Assembly: GCF_002304005.1 (NCBI RefSeq)
Contig: NZ_MRCQ01000005.1
Span: forward strand, 1-64,000
Direction: 5' to 3'
From: Flavobacterium sp. ACN6
GTDB lineage: Bacteria; Bacteroidota; Bacteroidia; Flavobacteriales; Flavobacteriaceae
DNA length: 64,000 bases
Of this stretch, positions 25,820-35,451 are shown one piece after another; the first letter of the stretch is position 1; each line of letters opens with the position of its first letter. The notes under the pieces were generated by a model. It made no database searches, was not told the DNA's origin, and saw only the letters and a list, made by a program, of their open reading frames with translations. The translations under genes were made by a program, and so were the position numbers.

Positions 25820-27340
25820 ATGAATACAATTAATGAATATTTAAGTTTAACAGAATTCGAATCCATAATCTTTGGAAATCAAAAAGTTAAAATTAGCGAT
25901 GTAGTTCTAAACCGAGTTAATGAAAGTTTTAATTTCTTGAAAGAGTTCTCAGGAAATAAAGTTATATACGGCGTAAATACAGGCTTTGGTCCAATGGCTC
26001 AATATAGAATTAAAGAGTCTGATCAAATTCAACTGCAATATAATTTAATTAGAAGCCACTCTTCTGGAACAGGAAAACCTTTAAATTCAGAGTGTGCAAA
26101 AGCAGCCATTTTAGCAAGATTAAATACGCTTTCTTTAGGAAACTCAGGAGTTCATCCTTCTGTAATTCATTTAATGGCAGAATTAATCAATCGAGATATT
26201 ACGCCTTTAATTTTTGAGCACGGTGGTGTTGGTGCCAGCGGTGACTTGGTACAATTATCACATTTAGCTCTAGTTTTAATTGGCGAAGGCGAAGTTTTTT
26301 ATAAAGGCGAAAGACGTCCGACTCCGGAAGTTTTCGAAATCGAAGGTTTAAAACCAATTCAGGTAGAAATTAGAGAAGGTCTGGCATTAATCAACGGAAC
26401 TTCTGTAATGACAGGAATTGGAGTTGTGAATGTGCATTATGCTACAAAATTATTAGATTGGTCGTTAAAAGCTTCTTGTGCAATTAACGAATTAGTACAG
26501 GCGTATGATGATCATTTTTCAGAAGAATTAAATCAAACCAAACGTCACAAAGGACAACAGGAAGTAGCTCAAAGAATGAGACAAAATCTTTCTGACAGTA
26601 CTTTGATCCGCAAAAGAGAAGACCATTTATATTCTGGTGAAAACACCGAAGAAATCTTCAAAGAAAAAGTTCAGGAATATTATTCATTAAGATGTGTACC
26701 TCAAATTTTGGGACCTGTTTTAGAAACAATCAATAATGTTGCTACTATTCTGGAAGACGAATTTAACTCGGCAAACGACAACCCAATTATAGACGTAAAA
26801 AACAAACACGTTTACCACGGAGGAAATTTCCACGGAGATTATATTTCCCTTGAAATGGATAAACTGAAAATCGTTATTACCAAATTAACGATGCTGGCAG
26901 AACGTCAATTGAATTATTTATTGAATTCAAAAATCAACGAAATTCTTCCTCCATTTGTAAACTTAGGAACATTAGGATTTAATTTCGGAATGCAGGGCGT
27001 TCAGTTCGTTGCCACTTCAACAACTGCCGAAAGCCAAATGTTATCAAATCCAATGTACGTTCACAGTATTCCAAACAACAATGATAATCAAGACATTGTA
27101 AGTATGGGAACAAATGCTGCCGTGATTACATCAAAAGTGATTGAGAATTCTTTTGAAGTTTTAGCTATCGAATTAATCACAATTGTTCAGGCAATTGACT
27201 ATTTAGGACAAAAAGATAAAATTTCGTCTGTTACTAGAAAATGGTATGACGATGTTCGCAATATAATTCCAGAATTTAAAGAAGATCAGGTAATGTATCC
27301 TTTTGTTCAAAAAGTAAAAGATTATTTGATAAACAGTTAA
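25820..27340 (+). CDS. Tyrosine ammonia-lyase
   Basis: The enzyme removes ammonia from L-tyrosine to give 4-coumarate, the starter of the flexirubin aryl polyene. The 506-residue protein has the MIO-forming triad Ala139-Ser-Gly141 in GVGASGDLVQL, the catalytic Tyr50 in VIYGVNTGFGP, and His80 in IRSHSSGTG at the site where His favours tyrosine. The sequence matches from memory the F. johnsoniae enzyme used as a benchmark lyase. Annotation tools may call it histidine ammonia-lyase; the lack of other hut genes and the pigment context argue against that. Confidence 0.93.
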   Translation: MNTINEYLSLTEFESIIFGNQKVKISDVVLNRVNESFNFLKEFSGNKVIYGVNTGFGPMAQYRIKESDQIQLQYNLIRSHSSGTGKPLNSECAKAAILARLNTLSLGNSGVHPSVIHLMAELINRDITPLIFEHGGVGASGDLVQLSHLALVLIGEGEVFYKGERRPTPEVFEIEGLKPIQVEIREGLALINGTSVMTGIGVVNVHYATKLLDWSLKASCAINELVQAYDDHFSEELNQTKRHKGQQEVAQRMRQNLSDSTLIRKREDHLYSGENTEEIFKEKVQEYYSLRCVPQILGPVLETINNVATILEDEFNSANDNPIIDVKNKHVYHGGNFHGDYISLEMDKLKIVITKLTMLAERQLNYLLNSKINEILPPFVNLGTLGFNFGMQGVQFVATSTTAESQMLSNPMYVHSIPNNNDNQDIVSMGTNAAVITSKVIENSFEVLAIELITIVQAIDYLGQKDKISSVTRKWYDDVRNIIPEFKEDQVMYPFVQKVKDYLINS

Positions 27341-27377
27341 ATCTGTATTTCACATTATTAATATTGAATTTTAAATC

Positions 27378-28598
27378 ATGAAAAAATCACTTATTTTTTT
27401 ATTGCTGTGCTGCATTCAATTTGTTAATAGTCAAGAATTGGCATTAGTTAAAAAGAATTCTAAAATTGGATATCTTTCTAAAGATGGATCTTTTAAAATC
27501 GAGCCTCAATACAAATCTGCCAGAAGTTTTTCTGAGGGATTGGCTGCTGTAGAAAATGGCGGCAAATGGGGTTTTATCGATACAAAAGGAACTTGGGTAA
27601 TTCCAGCCGATTTTAAAGATGCTAAAGATTTTAACAACGGAATAGCAGTTGTACAAAAAGATAAGGATTGGGTTTATATTAATACAAAAGGTGAAATCCA
27701 GAAAGCGCCCGCTTCAGACAAAGTATTTGATTTTAATGACGGCGTTGCTTTTATCAGACAAAACAATAAAGTGGGTTTGATCAATAATAAAATGGCGGTT
27801 GTTTTAGAACCAAAATACGATCAAATCAAACCTTTTGAAAATGGTTTTGCAAGAGTGGAACTCAACAAAAGTTGGGGAATTATAAATGCTGACGGAAAAG
27901 AATTGGTAGAACCGGTCTATGCTGAAATTGGTAATTATTTTAAAAACACAACTTGGGCGAGAAAAGACAAAACTTTCGGATTGGTAAGCAGCGGGAAATT
28001 TATTCCTGTTGATGGAGCTGAAAAGATCTGGGATTTTGAAACGCAAGATTTAACTTTTGCTAAAAAGAACGGAAAAATTGGATACATCGATTTAAAAGGA
28101 AATTGGGCTATTCTTCCTATTTATGATAAAGGAAAAGCTTTCTCCAAAAATCTAGCACCAGTTTTAGTTGGAAAAAAATGGGGATTCATTAATCCAGAAG
28201 GAAAATTTGTTATTGAACCAACTTACAGCGATGCAGAAGTTTTCAGTACAAATGGTTTGGCTCCGGTAAAAGAAAGTAATTGGGGATTCATCAACGAATC
28301 TGGAAAACTGGTAATTCCAACACAATACGGCATTACAACAAATGCAATTATTGCAATGTTTACGCAGCAAGATAAAGGATTTATTGATGGTGTTGCCCGA
28401 GTAAAAAACGAAGGAAAATGGGGGTTTCTAAAACCTGACGGAACAGTATTAGCGAACCAGTGGTTTGAAAATGCTGAACTGTTTTCTAAAAGTGCAGAAA
28501 AACCACAGGCAGTTGCAGCTCCTTCTGAAAAACCAAAACAAGAAACTAAGCCAGCGGCAAAACCTGCAGCAAAGCCAGCAGCGAAAAAAAAGAAATAA
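27378..28598 (+). CDS. Secreted WG-repeat protein
   Basis: A signal peptide (MKKSLIFLLLCCIQFVNSQ) is followed by about ten WG-type repeats with the pattern KWGFIDxxGxxVIPxxF and F(S/N)(E/N)GxAxV up to residue 375. The tail is an Ala-Lys-Pro run (KPAAKPAAKPAAKKKK). Such repeats form beta-rich surface or periplasmic proteins of unknown role. It lies between ammonia-lyase and FabG in the pigment cluster, with the same direction. A link to pigment is by position only. Confidence 0.85.
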   Translation: MKKSLIFLLLCCIQFVNSQELALVKKNSKIGYLSKDGSFKIEPQYKSARSFSEGLAAVENGGKWGFIDTKGTWVIPADFKDAKDFNNGIAVVQKDKDWVYINTKGEIQKAPASDKVFDFNDGVAFIRQNNKVGLINNKMAVVLEPKYDQIKPFENGFARVELNKSWGIINADGKELVEPVYAEIGNYFKNTTWARKDKTFGLVSSGKFIPVDGAEKIWDFETQDLTFAKKNGKIGYIDLKGNWAILPIYDKGKAFSKNLAPVLVGKKWGFINPEGKFVIEPTYSDAEVFSTNGLAPVKESNWGFINESGKLVIPTQYGITTNAIIAMFTQQDKGFIDGVARVKNEGKWGFLKPDGTVLANQWFENAELFSKSAEKPQAVAAPSEKPKQETKPAAKPAAKPAAKKKK

Positions 28599-28693
28599 TA
28601 ATTATCTCCAATAAATTATAAAATTTGCATAAATAAAATTGCTCTTAGAAAAGCGATTTCATATATGGCGAATCAAAATAAAAACCTACATAA

Positions 28694-29425
28694 ATGAAGT
28701 GTGTATTAGTAACAGGCGGTTCTAGAGGAATTGGAAGTGCGATTTGTAAAAAATTAGCCGTAGAATCCGATTATCATATTCTGATTAATTATCATTCGAA
28801 TAAAACAGCTGCCGAAGAGACATTACAAGAAATACAAAAATTAGGTGCAACAGGAGAAATTTTAGGTTTCGATGTTTCTAATTTTGAACAAGTGCAAACT
28901 GTTCTTACGCAATGGCAGGAAGCAAATCCTGAAAAATTGGTTGAAGCAATTGTAAACAATGCCGGAATTACAAAAGACGGTCTTTTTATGTGGATGACTC
29001 CAGAAGACTGGAATGGTGTTTTGAATACAAGCGTAAATGGTTTTTTTAATGTTACGCAATTTTTCATTCAAAAAATGTTACGCAATAAATATGGCCGAAT
29101 TGTAAATATGGTTTCGGTTTCTGGAGTAAAAGGAACTGCCGGACAAACCAATTATTCGGCTGCAAAAGGCGCAATTGTTGCGGCTACAAAAGCTTTGGCA
29201 CAAGAAGTTGCAAAACGAAATATTACCGTAAATGCCGTTGCACCAGGTTTTATCAGAACAGATATGACGAGTGAATTGGACGAAAAAGAATTACTAAAGC
29301 TTATTCCAGTAAATCGCTTTGGCGAAGCCGAAGAAGTTGCAGATTTGGTAAGCTTTTTGATTTCTAAAAAATCAAGTTATATTACCGGAGAAATTATCAA
29401 TATTAACGGTGGAATATATTCTTAA
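28694..29425 (+). CDS. 3-oxoacyl-ACP reductase, FabG type
   Basis: This 243-residue SDR has TGGSRGIG (7-14), NNAG, the catalytic Ser in MVSVSGVKG and Y-SAA-K in NYSAAKGAIV. The C-terminus GFIRTDMTSEL and ITGEIININGG are typical of FabG. In the aryl polyene scheme it reduces the keto group after each condensation. It is followed by a 530-base repeat array before the first ketosynthase. Confidence 0.9.
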   Translation: MKCVLVTGGSRGIGSAICKKLAVESDYHILINYHSNKTAAEETLQEIQKLGATGEILGFDVSNFEQVQTVLTQWQEANPEKLVEAIVNNAGITKDGLFMWMTPEDWNGVLNTSVNGFFNVTQFFIQKMLRNKYGRIVNMVSVSGVKGTAGQTNYSAAKGAIVAATKALAQEVAKRNITVNAVAPGFIRTDMTSELDEKELLKLIPVNRFGEAEEVADLVSFLISKKSSYITGEIININGGIYS

Positions 29426-29429
29426 AGAA

Positions 29430-29915
29430 TACTATGTTTGCGAGATTATTTTAAGTTTTTTAAACATAGAAATTGCTCGCAATCCCGATAGCTATCGGGA
29501 GCAAAGTCGTAAAGTTTTATTTTAAAACTTAAATAAAGAAAACTCTTTTGTGACTTTGTGAGATTAAAAAACTTTATGACTCCTATATTTGCGAGGTTAT
29601 TTTAAGTTTTTTATTTAATGCTGAAAAATTGCTCGCAAAGACGCAAAGTCACAAAGTTTTATTTTAAAACTTAAATAAAGAAAACACTTTGCGACTTCGC
29701 GACTTTGCGAGATTAAAAAATAAAGAATAGATTAAAAAAACTTTACGACTCCTATATTTGCGAGGTTATTTAAGTTTTTTTATTTAATGCTGAAAAATTG
29801 CACGCAAAGTCGCAAAGTTTTATTTTAAAAACTTAAATAAGAAAACCCTTTGCGACTTCGCGACTTTGCGAGATTAAAAAATAAAGAATAGATTAAAAAA
29901 ACTTTGTGACTCTGA
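29430..29915. repeat. Tandem array of three diverged units of about 150-170 bp
   Basis: Three units each run from TTTGCGAGRTTATTT through AGTTTTTT, a GCAAAGTCGCAAAG word, TTTTATTTTAAAACTTAAATAA and TTTGCGACTTCGCGACTTTG to GAGATTAAAAA and CTTTRYGACTC. Units begin near 29430, 29572 and 29741. Each holds an internal inverted repeat. The first unit has CCCGATAGCTATCGGGA (about 29484-29500), absent from the others. No gene is seen in the array. Confidence 0.85.
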
Positions 29916-29958
29916 TTAAAATTATACCTAACGGATTAAAAAATTACTTTGAAAGACC

Positions 29959-31194
29959 ATGAATAGAAGAGTTGTAATTACTGGAATGGGAATTTATTCT
30001 TGTATCGGAACTTCTTTAGACGAAGTAAAAGATTCGTTATACGAAGGAAAATCTGGTATTCAGTTCGATTCTGAACGTAAAGAATTTGGTTTCCAATCTG
30101 CTTTAACCGGAATGGTTCCAAAAGCTGATTTAAAAAATTTATTGACACGCAGACAGCGTATGAGCATTGGTGAAGAAACCGAATATGCTTATATGGCCAC
30201 TATAGAAGCTTTGAAAAATGCTAATATCGACGATGCTTTTTTTGATGAGCATGAAGTAGGTATTATGTACGGAAACGATAGTGTTTCAAAAGCAATCATT
30301 GACGCAACAGATATTGTACGCGAGAAAAAAGACACAGCCTTAATTGGTTCTGGAGCTATTTTCAAATCGATGAATTCTACAGTAACAATGAATCTTTCGA
30401 CGATTTTTAAACTTCGCGGTATTAATTTAACTGTTAGTGCTGCTTGTGCGAGTGGTTCTCATTCTATAGGATTGGCTTATTTTTTAATCAAAAGCGGTTT
30501 TCAAGACATTGTAATTACTGGCGGTGCTCAAGAAATTAATAAATATGCCATGAGCAGCTTTGATGGATTAGGTGTTTTTTCTAACCGAGAAAGCGATCCT
30601 CAAAAAGCTTCAAGACCTTTTGACAAAGATCGCGACGGATTAATTCCGAGTGGCGGTGGTGCTACTTTAATTCTAGAAAGTTACGAATCTGCTATTGCAC
30701 GCGGCGCCACAATTATTGCAGAAATTGGCGGTTATGGGTTTTCTTCAAACGGAGGACATATTTCTACTCCAAATGTCGATGGACCAGCAACAGCTATGAA
30801 ACGCGCACTCGATGATGCAAAAATAAAAGCTTCGGATGTTGAATATATAAATGCCCACGCAACCTCAACTCCAGTTGGTGATGCAAACGAAGCAAAAGCT
30901 ATCTTCGAAGTTTTTGGTGAACGAAATCCGTATATAAGTTCAACAAAATCAATGACAGGCCACGAATGCTGGATGGCGGGAGCCAGCGAAATAATCTATT
31001 CTATCCTAATGATGCAGTACGATTTTATCGCTCCAAACATCAATTTGGAAAATCCAGATGAAGATGCATCAAAATTAAATTTAGTTAAAACTACGTTAAA
31101 CAAAAAATTTGACATATTTTTGTCCAATTCTTTCGGTTTCGGAGGAACCAACTCTGCGTTGGTGGTTAAAAAGTTTAAATTGAACGATGAATAA
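29959..31194 (+). CDS. Beta-ketoacyl-ACP synthase (KAS II type), polyene elongation
   Basis: This 411-residue ketosynthase has a full active site: Cys163 in SAACASGSHSIG, His in NAHATSTPVGD and His in TGHECWMAG. It condenses malonyl-ACP with the growing acyl chain. The gene overlaps the ACP gene by 8 bases, a tight pair. It is one of three complete KS genes of the cluster (with 39922 and 42793). Confidence 0.93.
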   Translation: MNRRVVITGMGIYSCIGTSLDEVKDSLYEGKSGIQFDSERKEFGFQSALTGMVPKADLKNLLTRRQRMSIGEETEYAYMATIEALKNANIDDAFFDEHEVGIMYGNDSVSKAIIDATDIVREKKDTALIGSGAIFKSMNSTVTMNLSTIFKLRGINLTVSAACASGSHSIGLAYFLIKSGFQDIVITGGAQEINKYAMSSFDGLGVFSNRESDPQKASRPFDKDRDGLIPSGGGATLILESYESAIARGATIIAEIGGYGFSSNGGHISTPNVDGPATAMKRALDDAKIKASDVEYINAHATSTPVGDANEAKAIFEVFGERNPYISSTKSMTGHECWMAGASEIIYSILMMQYDFIAPNINLENPDEDASKLNLVKTTLNKKFDIFLSNSFGFGGTNSALVVKKFKLNDE

Positions 31195-31441
31195 AGAAGA
31201 GATTATAGCAAGAATAAATGGTTTTTTAGTTGATGAATTTGAAGTAGACAATGACGATATTGAACCAAATGCTAATTTAAAAGATACACTTGGGTTAGAT
31301 AGTCTGGATTATGTAGACTTGGTTGTTTCAATTGAAGCAAACTTTGGTGTAAAACTGGTTGAAGCAGATTTTGTTGGAATTTCTGATTTTCAAAGTTTCT
31401 ACGACCTTATTGAAACCAAAATAAAAGCCAAATCAGCTTAA
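31187..31441 (+). CDS. Acyl carrier protein
   Basis: An 84-residue acidic ACP with the phosphopantetheine site Ser39 in LGLDSLDYVDLV. It should carry the polyene chain for the adjoining ketosynthase. A second ACP is encoded at 42448. Confidence 0.94.
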   Translation: MNKEEIIARINGFLVDEFEVDNDDIEPNANLKDTLGLDSLDYVDLVVSIEANFGVKLVEADFVGISDFQSFYDLIETKIKAKSA

Positions 31442-32326
31442 ATGAGTCAATGGGATGGTAAGTCCAAAGGAACTGTTTTAGGTTATAGGATATTCGTTTT
31501 TTTGATTCAAAAAGCGGGTGTTAAATCTGCGTATGTTTTACTTTATTTTGTCGCTTCGTATTATTTCTTATTTCTAAGAAAAAGCAACAAATCCATTTTC
31601 TATTATTTTAAAGAAAGGCTTCAATACTCCTATTTCAAATCTAAAAAAATGGTTTTCAAAAGTTATTACACTTTTGGGCAGACCATTATTGATAAAATTT
31701 CTATTTCTGCTGGTCTTCGAAATAAATTCACTTATGAATTTGACGGAATCGAAACGCTTAAAAAATTACTAGCCGAGAAAAAAGGCGGTGTTTTAATAAG
31801 CGCGCACGTGGGAAATTTTGAAATCGCCGAACATTTTCTTGGCGATATCGATCTTAATTTCCAGATTAATTTAGTTACTACAGATTTAGAACATTCTGCA
31901 ATAAAAAATTATTTAGAAAGCGTTACTCAAAAACCAACCGTAAAATTTATTATTATCAAAGAAGATTTGTCTCATATTTTTGAGATCAATGCGGCGCTGG
32001 CCAATAACGAATTGGTTTGTTTTACTGGCGATCGTTATTTTGAAGGCACTAAATCTCTATCAGAAAATATATTGGGAAAAGAAGCAAACTTTCCTGCCGG
32101 ACCATTTTTAATCGCTTCAAGATTAAAAGTTCCTGTTGTTTTTGTATATGTAATGAAAGAACCCAATCTTCATTATCATTTATACGCAAGAGAAGCCGAA
32201 GTAAAACACAGAGACGAAAAAGCACTTTTAAAAGAATACGTTAAAAGTGTAGAAAGCATTCTTAAGAAATACCCGCTTCAATGGTTTAATTATTTCGATT
32301 TTTGGAATGCCTTTAAGGGTTCATAG
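31442..32326 (+). CDS. LpxL-like lysophospholipid/lipid A acyltransferase
   Basis: The 294-residue protein starts right after the ACP stop. It has an N-terminal hydrophobic segment (AYVLLYFVASYYFLF) and the acyltransferase HX4E motif (His122 to Glu127 in SAHVGNFE). FTGDRYFEG and FPAGPFLIASRLKVPVVFV are family marks. It uses acyl-ACP at the inner membrane. In aryl polyene clusters such proteins are thought to move the polyene acyl chain to a lipid or other acceptor. Here it is one of several candidates for the ester-forming step. Confidence 0.88.
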   Translation: MSQWDGKSKGTVLGYRIFVFLIQKAGVKSAYVLLYFVASYYFLFLRKSNKSIFYYFKERLQYSYFKSKKMVFKSYYTFGQTIIDKISISAGLRNKFTYEFDGIETLKKLLAEKKGGVLISAHVGNFEIAEHFLGDIDLNFQINLVTTDLEHSAIKNYLESVTQKPTVKFIIIKEDLSHIFEINAALANNELVCFTGDRYFEGTKSLSENILGKEANFPAGPFLIASRLKVPVVFVYVMKEPNLHYHLYAREAEVKHRDEKALLKEYVKSVESILKKYPLQWFNYFDFWNAFKGS

Positions 32327-32464
32327 ATGCAAAGGCTCAAAGGTTAAAAGGTTTTTTCGAAAAAATAGTCTGCGTTAATCATTTAATCTGTGGCAAAAAA
32401 AATCTTGCAATTTGCTGCGAAACCTAATTCGTTAAACAAGGAAATTCGTTTAAATAAATTTGCC

Positions 32465-32472
32465 TATTTTTG
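32465..32472 (+). promoter_or_regulatory. Candidate -7 element before darA
   Basis: TATTTTTG fits TAnnTTTG, with TTCG 17 bases upstream as a poor -33. It lies 25 bases before the darA start, after a 170-base gap, so the resorcinol genes may have their own promoter. Confidence 0.5.
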
Positions 32473-32497
32473 CTAACCACCAAAGCCAAAAACCTAA

Positions 32498-33400
32498 ATG
32501 AAAAATGTTTTAATAATTTATTATTCTCAGTCGGGACAACTGGAATCTATTGCAAGAAACATTGCAAAACCATTTCTAAACTCAGAGGAAATAAATCTCA
32601 CTTTTCACGAAATACAATTAGAAAAACCATTCCCTTTTCCATGGAATAAAGATTCTTTTTTTGATGCTTTTCCAGAATCTTTTTTACAGATTCCGACTGC
32701 ATTAAAACCTGTTTCAGCAGAAATTTTAAATACAAAATTTGACTTGGTTCTTTTTCATTATCAAGTTTGGTATTTGTCTCCTTCCATTCCGATTAATTCA
32801 TTTTTGAAAAGTGACGATGCGAAGAAAATTTTGAATAATACGCCTGTTGTAACCATAAGCGGTTCTAGAAACATGTGGATTATGGCGCAGGAAAAAATTA
32901 AAGTGCTTTTGAAAGAAGCAAACGCAGATTTGGTTGGAAACGTCGCTTTGGTAGACCGTGTTGGAAATTTAATCAGCGTTATAACAATTGTAGAATGGAT
33001 GTTTTCTGGTGTGAAGAAAAAATACTTAGGTATTTTTCCGCTTCCGGGAGTTTCAGAAAAAGATATACAAGAATCGAGTAAGTTTGGAGAAATCATACTG
33101 GATTCCTTTAACAAGAATAATTTAGCTGCTTTACAGCCAAAATTAGTCGACGCTGGAGCTGTAAAAATAAGTTCGTATTTAGTAACTGTTGACAAAACGG
33201 CCAATAAAATTTTCAATAAATGGTCAAATATCATTTATAAAAATCAAAAAAACCGAAAACAGCTTCTTAAAGTATTTAATGTTTATTTATTCCTTGCGAT
33301 ATGGTTAATTTCACCAATAGTGTATATATTGCACCTTATTACCTACCCGCTTAAGTTTAAAAATATAAAAAAGCAAACTCAATATTATCAAGGAGTTTAG
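32498..33400 (+). CDS. darA: DarA-type dialkylresorcinol biosynthesis protein
   Basis: This 300-residue protein opens with a flavodoxin-like stretch (VLIIYYSQSGQLESIARNI) and has PFPFPWNKDSFFDAFPESFL (in part) as known from DarA proteins of Bacteroidota. A C-terminal hydrophobic hairpin (YLFLAIWLISPIVYIL) suggests membrane contact. DarA works with DarB to turn two beta-ketoacyl units into an aromatic dialkylresorcinol ring, and is described as the cyclase/aromatase. It is 17 bases before darB. Confidence 0.88.
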   Translation: MKNVLIIYYSQSGQLESIARNIAKPFLNSEEINLTFHEIQLEKPFPFPWNKDSFFDAFPESFLQIPTALKPVSAEILNTKFDLVLFHYQVWYLSPSIPINSFLKSDDAKKILNNTPVVTISGSRNMWIMAQEKIKVLLKEANADLVGNVALVDRVGNLISVITIVEWMFSGVKKKYLGIFPLPGVSEKDIQESSKFGEIILDSFNKNNLAALQPKLVDAGAVKISSYLVTVDKTANKIFNKWSNIIYKNQKNRKQLLKVFNVYLFLAIWLISPIVYILHLITYPLKFKNIKKQTQYYQGV

Positions 33401-33417
33401 AAGACGAAATTTAGATT

Positions 33418-34551
33418 ATGTTTGAAGTATATATTACAAAAGCTGCAAAGTATTTGCCAAATGAAGCTGTTTCTAACGATGAAATGGAAGCCTATTTAGG
33501 ACTTATCAACGATACTGCCTCAAAAGCAAGACGTATTATTTTGCGCAATAATAAAATTACAAGCCGATATTACGCTGTTGACCAAACTGGAAAAAGCACA
33601 CACAGCAATGCCGAATTAACGCGAAATGCTATTTTGCCGTTATTCGACGAGAATTTTACGCCTCAGGATTTAGAAGTACTTTCATGCGGAACCTCAACTC
33701 CAGATATTTTCCTGCCTTCGCACGCTGCGATGGTTCATGGTTTGCTAAAAAACAAATCGGTAGAATTAAACTCTTCAACTGGAGTTTGCTGTGCGGGAAT
33801 GAACTCTCTTAAATTTGGTTTTCTTTCCGTACGCTCTGGAAATTCAAAAAATGCAATCTGCACAGGATCAGAAAAAGTTTCGACCTGGCTGAATGCCAAA
33901 AAATACAATCACGAAGCAGACAATTTAAAGGTTCTTGAAGAACAGCCGATTATTGCTTTCAAAAAAGATTTTTTACGCTGGATGCTTTCTGACGGTGCTG
34001 GAGCTTTTTTATTAGAAAACCAGCCAAGAGGACCAATCTCTCTTAAAATAGAATGGATGGAAGCTTTTTCGTATGCTTACGAATTAGAAACCTGTATGTA
34101 TGCCGGCGGTGACAAATTAGAAAACGGAGAAATAAAATCATGGAGCGATTACGCACCTGAACAATGGTTAAACGAATCTGTTTTTTCTATCAAACAAGAC
34201 GTAAAATTGTTGGATGAATTTATTCTTTCAAAAGGTGCCGAAAGCATGAAAGATGCGATGGACAAAAACAATGTTACATCAGACGATATTACTTATTTTA
34301 TTCCTCACGTTTCTTCTAACTTTTTTGTGGAAGGATTGAAGAAAGGATTAACAGAAAAAGGAATCGGAATGAGCGATGATAAATGGTTTATGAATCTTTC
34401 TAGAGTAGGAAATGTTGGCTCTGCCTCTATTTATCTAGCTTTAGAAGAATTAATGAATTCAGGGAATTTGAAAAAAGGAGACAAAATTCTTTTATCAGTT
34501 CCAGAAAGCGGAAGATTCTCTTTCGCGTATGCGTACTTAACGGTTTGCTAA
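33418..34551 (+). CDS. darB: DarB-type ketosynthase (KAS III-like)
   Basis: This 377-residue KAS III-like enzyme joins two acyl units in resorcinol synthesis. Active-site residues are visible: the Cys of STGVCCAGMNSL (Cys124 or 125), His in FIPHVSSNF and Asn in RVGNVGSASIY. Its stop codon overlaps the ATG of the next gene (TAATG), so translation is coupled. Confidence 0.92.
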   Translation: MFEVYITKAAKYLPNEAVSNDEMEAYLGLINDTASKARRIILRNNKITSRYYAVDQTGKSTHSNAELTRNAILPLFDENFTPQDLEVLSCGTSTPDIFLPSHAAMVHGLLKNKSVELNSSTGVCCAGMNSLKFGFLSVRSGNSKNAICTGSEKVSTWLNAKKYNHEADNLKVLEEQPIIAFKKDFLRWMLSDGAGAFLLENQPRGPISLKIEWMEAFSYAYELETCMYAGGDKLENGEIKSWSDYAPEQWLNESVFSIKQDVKLLDEFILSKGAESMKDAMDKNNVTSDDITYFIPHVSSNFFVEGLKKGLTEKGIGMSDDKWFMNLSRVGNVGSASIYLALEELMNSGNLKKGDKILLSVPESGRFSFAYAYLTVC

Positions 34552-34982
34552 TGGAAACAATGGCGCTTTTAGAAAAAGAAACTGTAGAAAATTTATTGCC
34601 GCAAAAGTTCCCTTTTGTAATGGTTGATGCTATGCATTCTTATACCGAAACTTCTTTGGTTTCTGGTTTAAAAATTCAGCCCGATAATATTTTTGTACAA
34701 AACAATACTTTTCTGGAAGCAGGTTTAATTGAGCACATGGCACAGTCTGTTGCGCTTCATACGGGTTACCAGTTTTTTTTAAAAAACGAAATTGCGCCAA
34801 CTGGATACATTGGTTCAATTAAGGAAGTTGAAATAAAAAAACTGCCGGAATTAAACGACACTATTCAATCTGAAGTAACTATTCTGCAGGAATTTGCAGG
34901 AATAACTTTGGTGAATATCGTGACTACATTGAATAACGAAGAAATTGCAAACGGGCAAATGAAAACCGTTTTAGCTAAATAA
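34551..34982 (+). CDS. Hotdog-fold dehydratase-like protein, ApeP type (first copy)
   Basis: The ATG at 34551 overlaps the darB stop by one base; a TTG six bases earlier is less likely. The 143-residue product resembles 3-hydroxyacyl-ACP dehydratases (LLPQKFPFVMVDAM, then FLEAGLIEHMAQS). Glu61 aligns with the catalytic Glu of FabZ, but the GHFPG loop that carries the catalytic His is missing. ApeP-type partners of aryl polyene dehydratases share this loss, so it probably works together with another subunit. Confidence 0.82.
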   Translation: METMALLEKETVENLLPQKFPFVMVDAMHSYTETSLVSGLKIQPDNIFVQNNTFLEAGLIEHMAQSVALHTGYQFFLKNEIAPTGYIGSIKEVEIKKLPELNDTIQSEVTILQEFAGITLVNIVTTLNNEEIANGQMKTVLAK

Positions 34983-34983
34983 T

Positions 34984-35451
34984 ATGATTTTGAAAACCGG
35001 CGTTGACATACAAAATTATTTACCGCACCGAGCACCAATGCTTATGGTCGATTTAATTTTGGATATTGATGCCAACTTCGTAGAAACCATTTTTTTGATC
35101 AAAGAAGACAATATTTTTGTACAGAACAATGTTTTTATTGAAGCAGGTTTAATTGAAAATACAGCACAGACCTGTTCTTCGATTGTTGGAAAAAAATATT
35201 TTTTTGACGAAAACGGAACAGAAAATGAGAACGTAAATGTAATTGGATTTATCAGTGCCTTAAAAAATGTAAAAATTCATGCGCTGCCAAAAGTTGGCGA
35301 TACCATAATTACCAAATCAGATTTAGTTTCAAAATTTGCCGGCGACGATTACACTTTATGCACGATGAGCTGTCAAAGTTCTGTCGAAGACCAGATACTG
35401 TTAGAATGCGAAATTAATTTGTTCATTCAAAAAACAATCTCGGTTGGATAA
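34984..35451 (+). CDS. Hotdog-fold dehydratase-like protein, ApeP type (second copy)
   Basis: The 155-residue product is a paralogue of the gene before it: YLPHRAPMLMVD and FIEAGLIENTAQ correspond to LPQKFPFVMVD and FLEAGLIEHMAQ. Glu58 is kept and the GHFPG His loop is again absent. Two adjacent, diverged copies suggest a heteromeric dehydratase or different chain-length duties. It overlaps the next frame by 8 bases. Confidence 0.82.
   Translation: MILKTGVDIQNYLPHRAPMLMVDLILDIDANFVETIFLIKEDNIFVQNNVFIEAGLIENTAQTCSSIVGKKYFFDENGTENENVNVIGFISALKNVKIHALPKVGDTIITKSDLVSKFAGDDYTLCTMSCQSSVEDQILLECEINLFIQKTISVG

Noticed and set aside
25820-27340. Histidine ammonia-lyase (hutH) of histidine breakdown
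   Set aside because: No other hut genes are near. The pocket has the His that favours tyrosine, and the gene lies in the flexirubin cluster.
29430-29915. CRISPR array
   Set aside because: The units are long (about 150-170 bp) and repetitive along their whole length, without unique spacers or cas genes nearby.
32761-33234. 157-codon ORF on the minus strand
   Set aside because: It is the antisense shadow of darA, which has clear family motifs.
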